Shown piece after piece: positions 40,109-48,590 of a stretch of 64,000 nt of DNA (positions are counted from its first letter, which is position 1; each line of letters begins with the position of its first letter). The stretch spans positions 3,250 through 67,249 of the forward strand of contig JAJPEN010000059.1 in assembly GCA_021166835.1 (NCBI GenBank). The letters are read 5' to 3'. The notes beneath the pieces are model-generated. The model did not search any database. It saw only the letters and a list, made by a program, of their open reading frames with translations, and was not told the DNA's origin. The translations under genes and the position numbers were made by a program. The stretch comes from Burkholderiaceae bacterium (GTDB taxonomy: Bacteria > Pseudomonadota > Gammaproteobacteria > Burkholderiales > Burkholderiaceae).

Positions 40109-41193
40109 ACGCGAAGTCCGACGCGAAGTCCGACGCGAAATCTGGCGCGAAGTCCCGCGCCCTCTCCCGCGCGGCAAAGCGCGCCATCGTCCTCGGCGCC
40201 GTTGCCATCGTGGCGGCGGGTGCCGGCTGGTTCTGGATGCAGCGCGCCGGCAACGACGACGGCCCGTTGCGTCTGTACGGCAACGTCGACATCCGCGAGG
40301 TGCAACTGGCGTTCCGGCAGCCCGGTCGCGTGGCCCGGATGGCTTTCGACGAGGGCGACGCGGTCACGGCCGGTGCGCGCATGGCCGCGCTCGACGCGCA
40401 GCCCTTCGAAGACGCGCTCACGGCAGCCGACGCAGCCGTACAGCTTGCACAGGCGGAGTTGAACAAGCTGCGCCGCGGCCTGCGCCCGCAGGAGATCGTC
40501 CAGGCGCAACAGGCGCTCGAGCAGGCGTCGGCGATCGCTACCGACGCCGAGCGCAACTTCCGTCGCCAGAGCGAACTGCTCGCGACGGGCGCCAGCAGCC
40601 AGCGCACGGTCGACGCGGCGCGTGCCGCGCGCGACCAGGCGGCAGCAGGCGTCAAGGCCGCGCAGGCCGCGCTCTCGCAGGCGCGTGAAGGCTATCGCCG
40701 CGAAGACATCGCCGCGGGCGAAGCACGGCTGGCTTCCGCACAGGCGGCGCGAGCACAGGCCGCCACCGCGTTGGCCGACACCGAGTTGCGGGCGCCGAGC
40801 GCCGGCACGGTGATTGCCCGCGTGCGCGAGCCGGGCAGCATGGTCGCGAGCCAGAGCACGGTCTACAGCCTGAGCCTCGATGCGCCGGTGTACGTGCGCG
40901 CCTACGTCGGCGAGCGCGATCTCGGCCGCATTGCGCCGGGAACACCGGTGCTCGTGAAGAGCGACTCCTCGGAGCGGCTCTACCAGGGCCAGATCGGCTT
41001 CATCTCGCCGCGCGCCGAGTTCACGCCGAAGACGGTGGAGACCACCGATCTGCGCACGGACCTGGTGTATCGCCTGCGGATCGTGGTCGATGCCCCGGAC
41101 AGCTCGCTGCGCCAGGGAATGCCGGTCACGATCGAGGTCGAGGCCGACTCGTCTTCGGACGTGCGCGCCGGGAACGAACGACGTGTCCGATAG
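40105..41193 (+). CDS. HlyD/YbhG-like membrane fusion protein of an ABC exporter
   Basis: A 362-residue adaptor with one N-terminal membrane anchor (AIVLGAVAIVAAGAGWFWM, about 28-46). The lipoyl domain and long coiled-coil hairpin follow (QAELNKLRRGLRPQEIVQAQ ... AAGEARLASAQAARAQAAT), then the barrel (ELRAPSAGTVIARVREPGSMV). This is the YbhG/YhiI type. Residues 3-18 are a repeat (AKSD x2, AKSG, AKSR) made by 12-bp units. Coupled to tetR upstream; its end overlaps the ATPase gene by 11 bp. Confidence 0.9.
   Translation: MNAKSDAKSDAKSGAKSRALSRAAKRAIVLGAVAIVAAGAGWFWMQRAGNDDGPLRLYGNVDIREVQLAFRQPGRVARMAFDEGDAVTAGARMAALDAQPFEDALTAADAAVQLAQAELNKLRRGLRPQEIVQAQQALEQASAIATDAERNFRRQSELLATGASSQRTVDAARAARDQAAAGVKAAQAALSQAREGYRREDIAAGEARLASAQAARAQAATALADTELRAPSAGTVIARVREPGSMVASQSTVYSLSLDAPVYVRAYVGERDLGRIAPGTPVLVKSDSSERLYQGQIGFISPRAEFTPKTVETTDLRTDLVYRLRIVVDAPDSSLRQGMPVTIEVEADSSSDVRAGNERRVR
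40111..40158 (+). repeat. 12-bp in-frame tandem repeat at the 5' end of the adaptor gene
   Basis: Four 12-bp units starting GCGAAGTCCGAC encode AKSD, AKSD, AKSG, AKSR in the cytoplasmic N-terminus ahead of the membrane anchor. The period keeps the frame. Confidence 0.85.
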
Positions 41194-42934
41194 CGCATCC
41201 GCAGCCACCGCATCACGGGATGCGGGAGACGCCGCCGCCGTCGTCATCGACCACGTCGACAAGCGCTTCGGCCGCGTGCATGCGTTGCGCGACCTGAGCG
41301 CGCGTATCGAGTACGGGCGCCTGACCGGCCTGGTCGGCCCCGACGGCGCCGGCAAGACGACGCTGATGCGCATCCTGACCGGGCTGCTCGTGCCCGACGC
41401 CGGCCACGTCACGCTGGCCGGCTTCGACGTCGTCGACGACAACGATGCGATCCATGTCGCCAGCGGTTACATGCCGCAGCGCTTCGGTCTGTACGAAGAC
41501 CTGTCGGTGATGGAAAACATGCGTCTGTACGCGCGGCTGCGCGGCATGGATGTCGATCGGCACAGCGGACTCTTCGACGAACTGCTCGCCTTCACGCGTC
41601 TGGCCCCCTTCACGAAGCGGCTGGCCGGCAAGCTCTCCGGAGGCATGAAGCAGAAGCTGGGGCTGGCCTGCGCACTGATGGCGCGCCCCGCCGTGTTGCT
41701 GCTCGACGAGCCCGGCGTCGGCGTCGATCCGGTCAGCCGGCAGGATCTGTGGCGCATGGTGCAGGCGCTGACCGACGAGGGCATGGCGGTGGTCTGGTCC
41801 ACCGCCTATCTGGACGAGGCCGAACGTTGCGACACCGTGCTGCTGCTCAACGACGGGCAGCTTGCCTATGACGGCCCGCCCGCGGAACTGACCGGGCGCC
41901 TGGCGAATCGCAGCTTTCGACTGGAAGAAGTCGGCGATCGGCGCCGCGAGGTTCTCGCCGAGGCGCTCGACCTCGACAGCGTCGGCGATGGCGTGATCCA
42001 GGGCGCCGGCGTGCGCGTCGTACTGCGCGCCGGCGCGGGCAGCGAGCAGATACTGGCACTTGCCGATCGGGTCGACGCGCACCTGGCGACGGTACCGCCG
42101 CGTTTCGAAGACGCCTTCATCGATCTGCTCGGTGGCGGCCCCGGCGGCACCTCGGCGCTGGCCGAGCGCACGCCGCCGGTGCAGCTCGATTCCGACGTCG
42201 CCGTCTCCTGCCGCAACCTCACCAAGCGTTTCGGTGCGTTCACCGCCACCGACGACGTGAGCTTCGAAGTGCGCAAAGGCGAAATCTTCGGTCTGCTCGG
42301 CCCCAACGGAGCGGGCAAATCGACGACCTTCAAGATGCTGTGCGGGCTGCTCAAGCCCACGCACGGCGAAGCGCACGTCGTGGGGCTGGATCTGCGCCGC
42401 GCCACCGGCGCCGCCAAGATGCAGCTCGGTTACATGGCGCAGAAATTCTCGCTCTACGGCCTGCTCTCGGTGCGCCAGAACCTCGAGTTCTCCGCTGGCG
42501 TGTACGGACTCGAAGGCGCGACGCGGCGCGCCCGCATCGACGAGATGATCGACACCTTCGGCCTGCAGCCGTGGTTGTCGGCGGCGCCCGATTCGCTCCC
42601 GCTGGGCTTCCGCCAACGGCTGGCGCTCGCCTGCGCGGTGATGCACCGCCCGCCCGTGCTGTTCCTGGACGAGCCCACCTCGGGCGTCGATCCGATCACG
42701 CGCCGCGAGTTCTGGACGCACATCAACGGCCTGGCCCGCAAGGGCGTGACGGTGATGGTCACCACGCACTTCATGGACGAGGCCGAGTACTGCGACCGGG
42801 TGGCGATGCTGTACCGCGCCCGCCTGATCGCGCTCGACACGCCCGATGCGCTCAAGCGCGATGCGGCGAGCGATACCCGGCCCGATCCGACGATGGAGGA
42901 CGCGTTCATCCATCTGGTCGAGGCGGCGGCATGA
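41183..42934 (+). CDS. Fused double ABC ATPase, YbhF-like
   Basis: A 583-residue protein with two nucleotide-binding domains in tandem. NBD1: Walker A GPDGAGKTT, signature KLSGGMKQK, Walker B LLLDEPGVGVDP. NBD2: Walker A GPNGAGKST, Walker B LFLDEPTSGVDP, H-loop TTHFMDEAEY. The NBD2 signature reads LPLGFRQR instead of LSGGQ, as in E. coli YbhF. The GTG start at 41183 is the only suitable one near the adaptor stop. It energises the two permeases downstream. Confidence 0.9.
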   Translation: MSDSASAATASRDAGDAAAVVIDHVDKRFGRVHALRDLSARIEYGRLTGLVGPDGAGKTTLMRILTGLLVPDAGHVTLAGFDVVDDNDAIHVASGYMPQRFGLYEDLSVMENMRLYARLRGMDVDRHSGLFDELLAFTRLAPFTKRLAGKLSGGMKQKLGLACALMARPAVLLLDEPGVGVDPVSRQDLWRMVQALTDEGMAVVWSTAYLDEAERCDTVLLLNDGQLAYDGPPAELTGRLANRSFRLEEVGDRRREVLAEALDLDSVGDGVIQGAGVRVVLRAGAGSEQILALADRVDAHLATVPPRFEDAFIDLLGGGPGGTSALAERTPPVQLDSDVAVSCRNLTKRFGAFTATDDVSFEVRKGEIFGLLGPNGAGKSTTFKMLCGLLKPTHGEAHVVGLDLRRATGAAKMQLGYMAQKFSLYGLLSVRQNLEFSAGVYGLEGATRRARIDEMIDTFGLQPWLSAAPDSLPLGFRQRLALACAVMHRPPVLFLDEPTSGVDPITRREFWTHINGLARKGVTVMVTTHFMDEAEYCDRVAMLYRARLIALDTPDALKRDAASDTRPDPTMEDAFIHLVEAAA

Positions 42935-44103
42935 CCGGCGCGTCGCTCCCGCGTCCGGCCGAACGCGTGTCGGCCGCCGCGATGCGCCGCTTCGATGCGC
43001 AGCGCCTCGCGGCGCTGGTGCGCAAGGAGAGCCTGCAGGCGATGCGTGACCCCTCGACGCTGCTGATCGCCTTCGTGTTGCCGGTGGTGCTGCTGTTCCT
43101 GTTCGCCTATGCGGTCTCGCTCGACGTGCGCAACGTGCGCATCGGCCTCGTGCAGGAATCGCAATCGGCCTCGGCCGACGCGCTGGCCGCCGCCTTCGCC
43201 GGCACGCGCTACCTGGACGTGCACTTCGCGCACGACCGGCGCGAGGTCGCCGATCGGGTCGTCTCGGGCGAACTGCGCGGCTACGTCGTCATTCCGCAGG
43301 ATTTCGAACGCCGCATGGTCGAGCGCGACGGCCGGCCGCTCGTACAGGCGATCGCCGACGGCTCGCAGCCGAACACCGCCAACTACGTCGCGAACTACGC
43401 GCAGGGGGTCGTGCAGACCTGGCGCGCCGGGCTCGAGGCCGGGGCATCGCCCGCGGCCGTGGCGCTCGAGCCGCGCTACTGGTTCAACGCCGAACTGGAG
43501 AGTCGCCGTTCGCTGGTGCCCGGTGCGATCGCCATCGTCATGACGATCATCGGCACGATGCTCACCGCACTGGTGGTCGCGCGCGAATGGGAGCGCGGCA
43601 CGATGGAGGCGGTGCTGTCCACGCCCGCCTCGGTCGTCGAGATCCTGATCGGCAAGCTGCTGCCGTACTTCGCGCTGGGCATGCTGTCCACCCTCGGCGC
43701 CGCGGCACTGGCGGTGTTCGTGTTCGACGTGCCGCTGCGCGGATCGCTGGCGGCGCTGCTGCTGCTCTCGGCCATGTTCATGGTGCCCGCGCTCGGCCAG
43801 GGTCTGCTGATCTCGTCGGTCACGCGCAACCAGTTCCTGGCGGCGCAGATCGCGCTGTTCTCCGGTTTCCTGCCCGCCTTCATGCTGTCGGGCTTCCTGT
43901 ACGAGATCGACTCGATGCCGGCGGCGATCCAGGTCATCACCTGGTTCGTTCCGGCGCGCTATTTCGTCGCGTCGCTGAAGACGGTGTTCCTCGCCGGCGA
44001 CATCTGGGCGGTCTTCCTGCCGAACCTGCTGGCGATGGCCGTGATCGGCGCCGCGTTCTTTCTGCTGGCCAGGCGCGCCACCCGCAAGAACCTGGAGCCG
44101 TGA
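42931..44103 (+). CDS. ABC-2 type permease, YbhS-like
   Basis: A 390-residue ABC-2 permease with an N-terminal amphipathic region (ALVRKESLQAMRDPSTLLIA), one membrane span, a large external domain and five C-terminal spans. The block VAREWERGTMEAVLSTP couples permease to ATPase in this family. It overlaps the ATPase gene (ATGA) and is followed 3 bp later by the second permease. Substrate is unknown; E. coli YbhFSR has been linked to drug and cation export. Confidence 0.9.
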   Translation: MTGASLPRPAERVSAAAMRRFDAQRLAALVRKESLQAMRDPSTLLIAFVLPVVLLFLFAYAVSLDVRNVRIGLVQESQSASADALAAAFAGTRYLDVHFAHDRREVADRVVSGELRGYVVIPQDFERRMVERDGRPLVQAIADGSQPNTANYVANYAQGVVQTWRAGLEAGASPAAVALEPRYWFNAELESRRSLVPGAIAIVMTIIGTMLTALVVAREWERGTMEAVLSTPASVVEILIGKLLPYFALGMLSTLGAAALAVFVFDVPLRGSLAALLLLSAMFMVPALGQGLLISSVTRNQFLAAQIALFSGFLPAFMLSGFLYEIDSMPAAIQVITWFVPARYFVASLKTVFLAGDIWAVFLPNLLAMAVIGAAFFLLARRATRKNLEP

Positions 44104-44106
44104 GCG

Positions 44107-45231
44107 ATGGCTGGACGATCCGCCTGGTTCGATGTCACGCGATTGCGCGCGCAGTTCGTCAAGGAAGTGCTCAGCATCCTGCGCGATCCGCGCAGCCGGA
44201 TGGTGGTATTCGTGCCGCCGCTCCTGCAGTTGCTGGTGTTCGCCTTCGCCGCCACGCTCGAAGTGCGCAACGTCGACATCGCCGTGCACAACCAGGATGC
44301 GGGCCGCTGGTCGCAGGAACTGATCACGCGCCTGGATACCGCCGGGTTCGTTCGCCGGGTCCGCCACGTGAGCGACAACCGCGAACTGCGCGCCCTGCTC
44401 GACCAGGGCAGCGTGATCGCCGCACTGGACATCCCCGCCGATTTTTCCCGCGCCATCGCGGCCGGCGACAGCGGTCGCGTGCAGGTGCTGGTCGACGGCA
44501 GACGCAGCAATTCGGGGCAGATCACCGTCGGCTATCTGTCGACGATCGCCGCCGACGTCGGCGCGGAAGTCACGCTCCACGCCGCGCCCACCGTACCGGT
44601 CGTCGTGCGCAACTGGTTCAATCCGAACCTGGTCTATCGCTGGTTCATCGTGCCCGGGCTGAGCGGGATCCTCGCGCTGTTCAGCGCGCTGCTGATCACC
44701 TCGCTGTCGATCGCCCGCGAGCGCGAGCTGGGCACCTTCGACCAGTTGCTGGTCTCGCCCACTTCGACGCCGGAGATCATCGTCTCCAAATCGGTGCCGG
44801 CGCTGGCCATCGGCACAGTGCTGGGCCTGACGATGATCGCCGCGGGGATCGTGCTGTTCCGGATTCCCTTCAGCGGTTCGTTTTCGCTGCTGCTCGCGAG
44901 CCTCGTGCTGTTCATTCTTTCCGTCGTCGGCATCGGCCTGATGATCTCGGCGGTCAGCGCGACGCAGCAGCAGGCCATTCTGGGCGCCTTCGCCATCGGC
45001 GTGCCGGCCGTGCTGATGTCGGGCTTCGCCACGCCGGTGGAGAACATGCCGACGCTGCTGCAATGGCTCGCACAGGCGATCCCGCTCACGCATTTCCTGA
45101 TCATCGTCCAGGGCAGTTTTCTCAAGGCGCTGCCGCTCGGCGACATCGTCGCCAGCCTCTGGCCGCTGGCGATCATCGCGACGGTGACGCTGACGATGGC
45201 CACCGTATTCGTCCGGGGGCGCTTGCAATGA
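44107..45231 (+). CDS. ABC-2 type permease, YbhR-like
   Basis: The second half-transporter, 374 residues. It shares the family pattern: LRAQFVKEVLSILRDPRSRMVVF, a periplasmic domain, and ARERELGTFDQLLVSPTSTPEII before five terminal spans. It probably forms a heterodimer with the YbhS-like protein. Its stop overlaps the start of the outer-membrane factor gene, so the exporter probably crosses the outer membrane too. Confidence 0.9.
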   Translation: MAGRSAWFDVTRLRAQFVKEVLSILRDPRSRMVVFVPPLLQLLVFAFAATLEVRNVDIAVHNQDAGRWSQELITRLDTAGFVRRVRHVSDNRELRALLDQGSVIAALDIPADFSRAIAAGDSGRVQVLVDGRRSNSGQITVGYLSTIAADVGAEVTLHAAPTVPVVVRNWFNPNLVYRWFIVPGLSGILALFSALLITSLSIARERELGTFDQLLVSPTSTPEIIVSKSVPALAIGTVLGLTMIAAGIVLFRIPFSGSFSLLLASLVLFILSVVGIGLMISAVSATQQQAILGAFAIGVPAVLMSGFATPVENMPTLLQWLAQAIPLTHFLIIVQGSFLKALPLGDIVASLWPLAIIATVTLTMATVFVRGRLQ

Positions 45232-46730
45232 CCGGCAGCGATCGCCGTGAATCGACGACCATGACGACCGACACCCGCTTTTCGCTCGGGCGATTGCGCC
45301 CCGTCGCACTGCTGCTGGGCAGCGCGTTGCTGACCGCCTGCGCCACGGTGGGCCCCGACTATCCGGGCCCGCCTCCGGTCGGCACCGGGAGCGGCTGGAG
45401 TCCCCAGCCGGTCGAAGCCGCGGCGCCGGTGGATCTCGCGCATTGGTGGTCGACGCTGGGCGACCCGGTACTCGAGCGATTGATCGAGACCGCGCTGGCC
45501 CGCAACCTCGACCTTCGTCTGGCCGCCGCGCGCATCGACGAAGCTCGCGCGCTGCGCGATCGCGTCGCCGGCGACCGGGCAGCGGTCGCCGGCGTCGGCG
45601 CCGGCGTCACCCGTCGTCGACAAAGCGAGAACGGTCCGTTGCCGGTGGGCTCGATCCCCGGCCTCGATGCCACGCAAACCATCTACGACGCCGGCTTCGA
45701 TGCAGCCTGGGAGGCCGACCTCTTCGGTGCGAAGCACCGTGCGCTCGAGGGCGCGGACGCCCGCCTGCAGGCGAGCGAAATCGACGCGCAGGGCGTACGC
45801 ATGCGCATCGTCGCCGAAGTCGCACGCGCCTGGTTCTCCGCCGCGGGCGCGGCGGAAGAACTGCGCACGCAACAGGCGATGCTCGGGACCTTGCAGCAGA
45901 GCGTCGATCTCGTACGCAGGCGTGCCGACCTGGGCGACGCCTCGCAGGCCGACGTCGAAACCGCGCGCGCGCAATGGGCCGCGGCCGACGCTGCGCTGCC
46001 GGAGATCCGGGCGCGGCGACGCGCGGCGGTGTTGAGCCTCGGCGTGCTGCTGGGCGCGCCGCCCGAGCAGGAACTGGCGCTGCTCGATGCCGCGGCGTCG
46101 CCGCTCGAGCTGCGGGCGTTGCCGGTGGGCGAGCGTGCCGAGGTGTTGCGTCGTCGCCCGGACGTGCTCGCCGCCGAACGGCAGCTGGCTGCCCGCACCG
46201 CCGACATCGGCGTGGCAACGGCCGAGTTGTTCCCGAAGCTCACGATCGGCGTCGGCGGCGGCTTCCAGGCACTGAGCACCGGCGACTGGTTCGACGCCTC
46301 GAGCGCGCGCTTCTCGCTCGTGCCGCTGATCTCCTGGCGGCTGTTCGACGGCGGCCGCGTGCGCGCGGAAATCCGCGCCCGCGAAGCCGGCGCGCGGCAG
46401 GCGGCCATCGCCTACGAGCAGGCGGTACTGGCTGCATTGGGCGATGCCGAACGTGCGCTGGGCGACTATGACGCGGGCCTGGATACGCTGCAGCGCCGCC
46501 AGGCCGCGCTGGCCGCGACGCGCCGCAGCCACGTCCATGCGAAGGCACGCTTCGCCGCCGGCGACATCGCGCTGGTCGAACTGCTCGCCGCCGAGCGCCT
46601 GCTGCTCGATGCCGAAACCGCGAGCGCTCGCGCCCGCACGACGGCTGCCGTACAGCTGGTGGCGCTGTACAAGGCGCTGGGCGGCGGCTGGGATGCGCCC
46701 GCCGTCGCCGCGGCTCCCGCGTCGCCATGA
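45228..46730 (+). CDS. NodT-family outer-membrane efflux lipoprotein
   Basis: A 500-residue outer-membrane factor. The lipobox LLTACATVGPDYPGP is typical of the NodT/OprM group, and WWSTLGDPVLERLIETALARNLDLRLAAARI opens the first OEP repeat. A second in-frame ATG (45261) gives a shorter leader. In E. coli the ybh cluster has no dedicated channel; here the channel gene is coupled to the exporter genes, giving a complete tripartite ABC system. Confidence 0.9.
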   Translation: MTGSDRRESTTMTTDTRFSLGRLRPVALLLGSALLTACATVGPDYPGPPPVGTGSGWSPQPVEAAAPVDLAHWWSTLGDPVLERLIETALARNLDLRLAAARIDEARALRDRVAGDRAAVAGVGAGVTRRRQSENGPLPVGSIPGLDATQTIYDAGFDAAWEADLFGAKHRALEGADARLQASEIDAQGVRMRIVAEVARAWFSAAGAAEELRTQQAMLGTLQQSVDLVRRRADLGDASQADVETARAQWAAADAALPEIRARRRAAVLSLGVLLGAPPEQELALLDAAASPLELRALPVGERAEVLRRRPDVLAAERQLAARTADIGVATAELFPKLTIGVGGGFQALSTGDWFDASSARFSLVPLISWRLFDGGRVRAEIRAREAGARQAAIAYEQAVLAALGDAERALGDYDAGLDTLQRRQAALAATRRSHVHAKARFAAGDIALVELLAAERLLLDAETASARARTTAAVQLVALYKALGGGWDAPAVAAAPASP

Positions 46731-47923
46731 GCGCGGGTTGCCCGTCCCTCGCCCGATCTACGTTGCCGCGAACGAACAGACGGCATCCGGGCGTGTTGCT
46801 CCTCGTCTGCGCGGCATTCGTTCCCTTTGCCGGACATGCCGCGCCTTCGGCGCCCGAAGCGGTGCCGTCAGCGTGCGCGCCGGAGCAGACTCTCCGCTGG
46901 CGCGGCGGCACCTTTCGACTGGAGAACGATCTCTTCGCCGGCACCGATCGCAATTACACCAACGGCGTGGCACTCGCGCTGGTCTCGCGCGATATCGAAG
47001 GCCCGCTGCGCACCGACTGCCTTCCCCGGCCGCTTGGCCTGTACGTGGGCTTTCTGGATGCGGTCGATCCCGGTTTCCGGCAACGTGCCGGTGCCGAAAC
47101 GGCCACCCAGAACGTCGTGCTTCGCATCGGGCAGGCGATGTATACGCCCGCGGACAAGACGCGCACCGACCTGATCGAAGACGATCGCCCCTATGCCGGG
47201 CTGCTGTATCTGGGACTGGCGTGGAACCGTCGGACTCGTCCGCACGACGCCGGCTACGAGAGTCTCGACAGCCGCGAATTGACGCTCGGCGTGATCGGGC
47301 CGTGGTCGCAGGCCGAACGATCGCAGGATCTGGTGCATCGATTGCGCGGCTTCAACCGGTTCCGGGGCTGGGGCAACCAGTTGCACAACGAGCCGGCATT
47401 CCAGCTTGCCGTCGAGCGCAAGTTCAAACCCCGGCTGGAAGGCGCCGTTCGTCCAGGCTGGGGCCACGACGCGATCGGCAGCTATGCCGTGCGCGTGGGC
47501 AACATCGAGACATCCGCCAGCGCGGGCCTCGAGTTCCGCTGGGGCCGGAACATCGCGAACGACTTCGGCAGCTATTCGATCCGCCCCGGCGGCGAGAATC
47601 GGCCGCCTTCCGCGGCGGCCGACCTGCGCGCGACGCAACCCCGAAGCATCGGGGCGCCCCGCCCCGGAGCGCACGTGTTCGCGCATCTGGAAGCGAAGGC
47701 CGTGGCATGGGATTTCTCGCTCGACGGCAACCTGTTTCGCGCCAGCCACCACGTGAGTCGCCGTCCTTGGGTGGCGCAGGCGGCGCTCGGCATCAGCAGC
47801 CAATGGCTGGTGGCCGGTCATGGCGTGCGCCTGGCGCTGATGCGCGTCTGGCGCACGCGCGAGTTCGACGAACAGGTCGGCCATCACGCCTTCGGCTCGG
47901 TCGCGCTGAGCGTGGAGTTCTGA
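46727..47923 (+). CDS. LpxR-family lipid A 3'-O-deacylase (DUF2219)
   Basis: A 398-residue outer-membrane beta-barrel enzyme. It carries FRLENDLFAGTDRNYTNGVALAL (N67, D68 match the LpxR active-site pair), DRPYAGLLYLG and GPWSQAERSQDLVHRLRGFN, where His204 aligns with the catalytic His. LpxR removes the 3'-acyloxyacyl group from lipid A. The product is longer than Salmonella LpxR (about 320), partly through an insert near residues 285-315. The start overlaps the outer-membrane factor stop, tying lipid A remodelling to the exporter. Confidence 0.85.
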   Translation: MSAGCPSLARSTLPRTNRRHPGVLLLVCAAFVPFAGHAAPSAPEAVPSACAPEQTLRWRGGTFRLENDLFAGTDRNYTNGVALALVSRDIEGPLRTDCLPRPLGLYVGFLDAVDPGFRQRAGAETATQNVVLRIGQAMYTPADKTRTDLIEDDRPYAGLLYLGLAWNRRTRPHDAGYESLDSRELTLGVIGPWSQAERSQDLVHRLRGFNRFRGWGNQLHNEPAFQLAVERKFKPRLEGAVRPGWGHDAIGSYAVRVGNIETSASAGLEFRWGRNIANDFGSYSIRPGGENRPPSAAADLRATQPRSIGAPRPGAHVFAHLEAKAVAWDFSLDGNLFRASHHVSRRPWVAQAALGISSQWLVAGHGVRLALMRVWRTREFDEQVGHHAFGSVALSVEF

Positions 47924-47964
47924 TTTCGCGATCGACGTCACACGTCACATCGGGAGGAACTGCG

Positions 47965-48582
47965 ATGACGGAAGACAGGACGGGAGACCATCCGTGCAAT
48001 CCGGAGAATCCGTTTCTGGCGCAATGGCTCGAGACGACTCGCAGCTATCTGTTCGCGTATCGGCAGCCTTCGGCCACCGGCGAGCTCGACAGCGAAGCTC
48101 CGCCCGCAGCGCCTGCCGAAAGCCGCGGCGCCCAGACGCGCGGCATCGCGCGCGTGCGTGGTCATCTCCTGCGGCTGACGATGCGTCGATCAGCGGACGA
48201 CCCGGATCCGCTGCACGAGCTGGAGCGGATCTTCCATTCGCTGATCGCGTTCATTGCGCGAAACCCGGAGGTGCCGTCGCGCATGCTTCGATGGTCTGCC
48301 CACAGCGGCCGCCGGCGTATCCGAAGGCGCGTGCAGATGGTCAGCGATCAGTTCGTCTCACGGATCTCGTTCATCATCCGGCGTGCGCAGGCGCAGGCCC
48401 GCATCCGCCCCGACGTGGAGCCGCAGACCGCCGCGGTGCTCTTCGTCGGAATGGCGCAAAGCCTGGCGCTGCGCCTGTTCGCCGGGTTCCTGCCGCGCGA
48501 GCGCCTGCACGACGAAGCGAGCGGACTCCTGCGCGCATACCTCACCGTCATGCGCGGTGCGCAGCACGTTCCGCCGGCCTGA
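47965..48582 (+). CDS. TetR C-terminal-domain-like protein lacking a helix-turn-helix
   Basis: A 205-residue protein with a strong Shine-Dalgarno sequence (GGGAGGAA) before ATG 47965. Residues 88-200 (DPLHELERIFHSLIAFIARNP, then VPSRMLRWSA ... ARIRPDVEPQTAAVLFVGMAQSLALRLF) follow the pattern of the ligand/dimer domain of the TetR protein at 39500. The N-terminal 70 residues (NPFLAQWLETTRSYLFAYRQ) show no HTH. It could heterodimerise with the full-length repressor and modulate it, or be a stand-alone sensor. It is the last gene of the co-oriented cluster, 41 bp after the lpxR-like gene, and converges on phaC with 8 bp between stops. Confidence 0.7.
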   Translation: MTEDRTGDHPCNPENPFLAQWLETTRSYLFAYRQPSATGELDSEAPPAAPAESRGAQTRGIARVRGHLLRLTMRRSADDPDPLHELERIFHSLIAFIARNPEVPSRMLRWSAHSGRRRIRRRVQMVSDQFVSRISFIIRRAQAQARIRPDVEPQTAAVLFVGMAQSLALRLFAGFLPRERLHDEASGLLRAYLTVMRGAQHVPPA

Positions 48583-48590
48583 AACAAGCG

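Noticed and set aside
42454..45309. Long open frame antisense to the ABC exporter genes
   Set aside because: Same antisense effect of high GC; coding evidence is on the plus strand.
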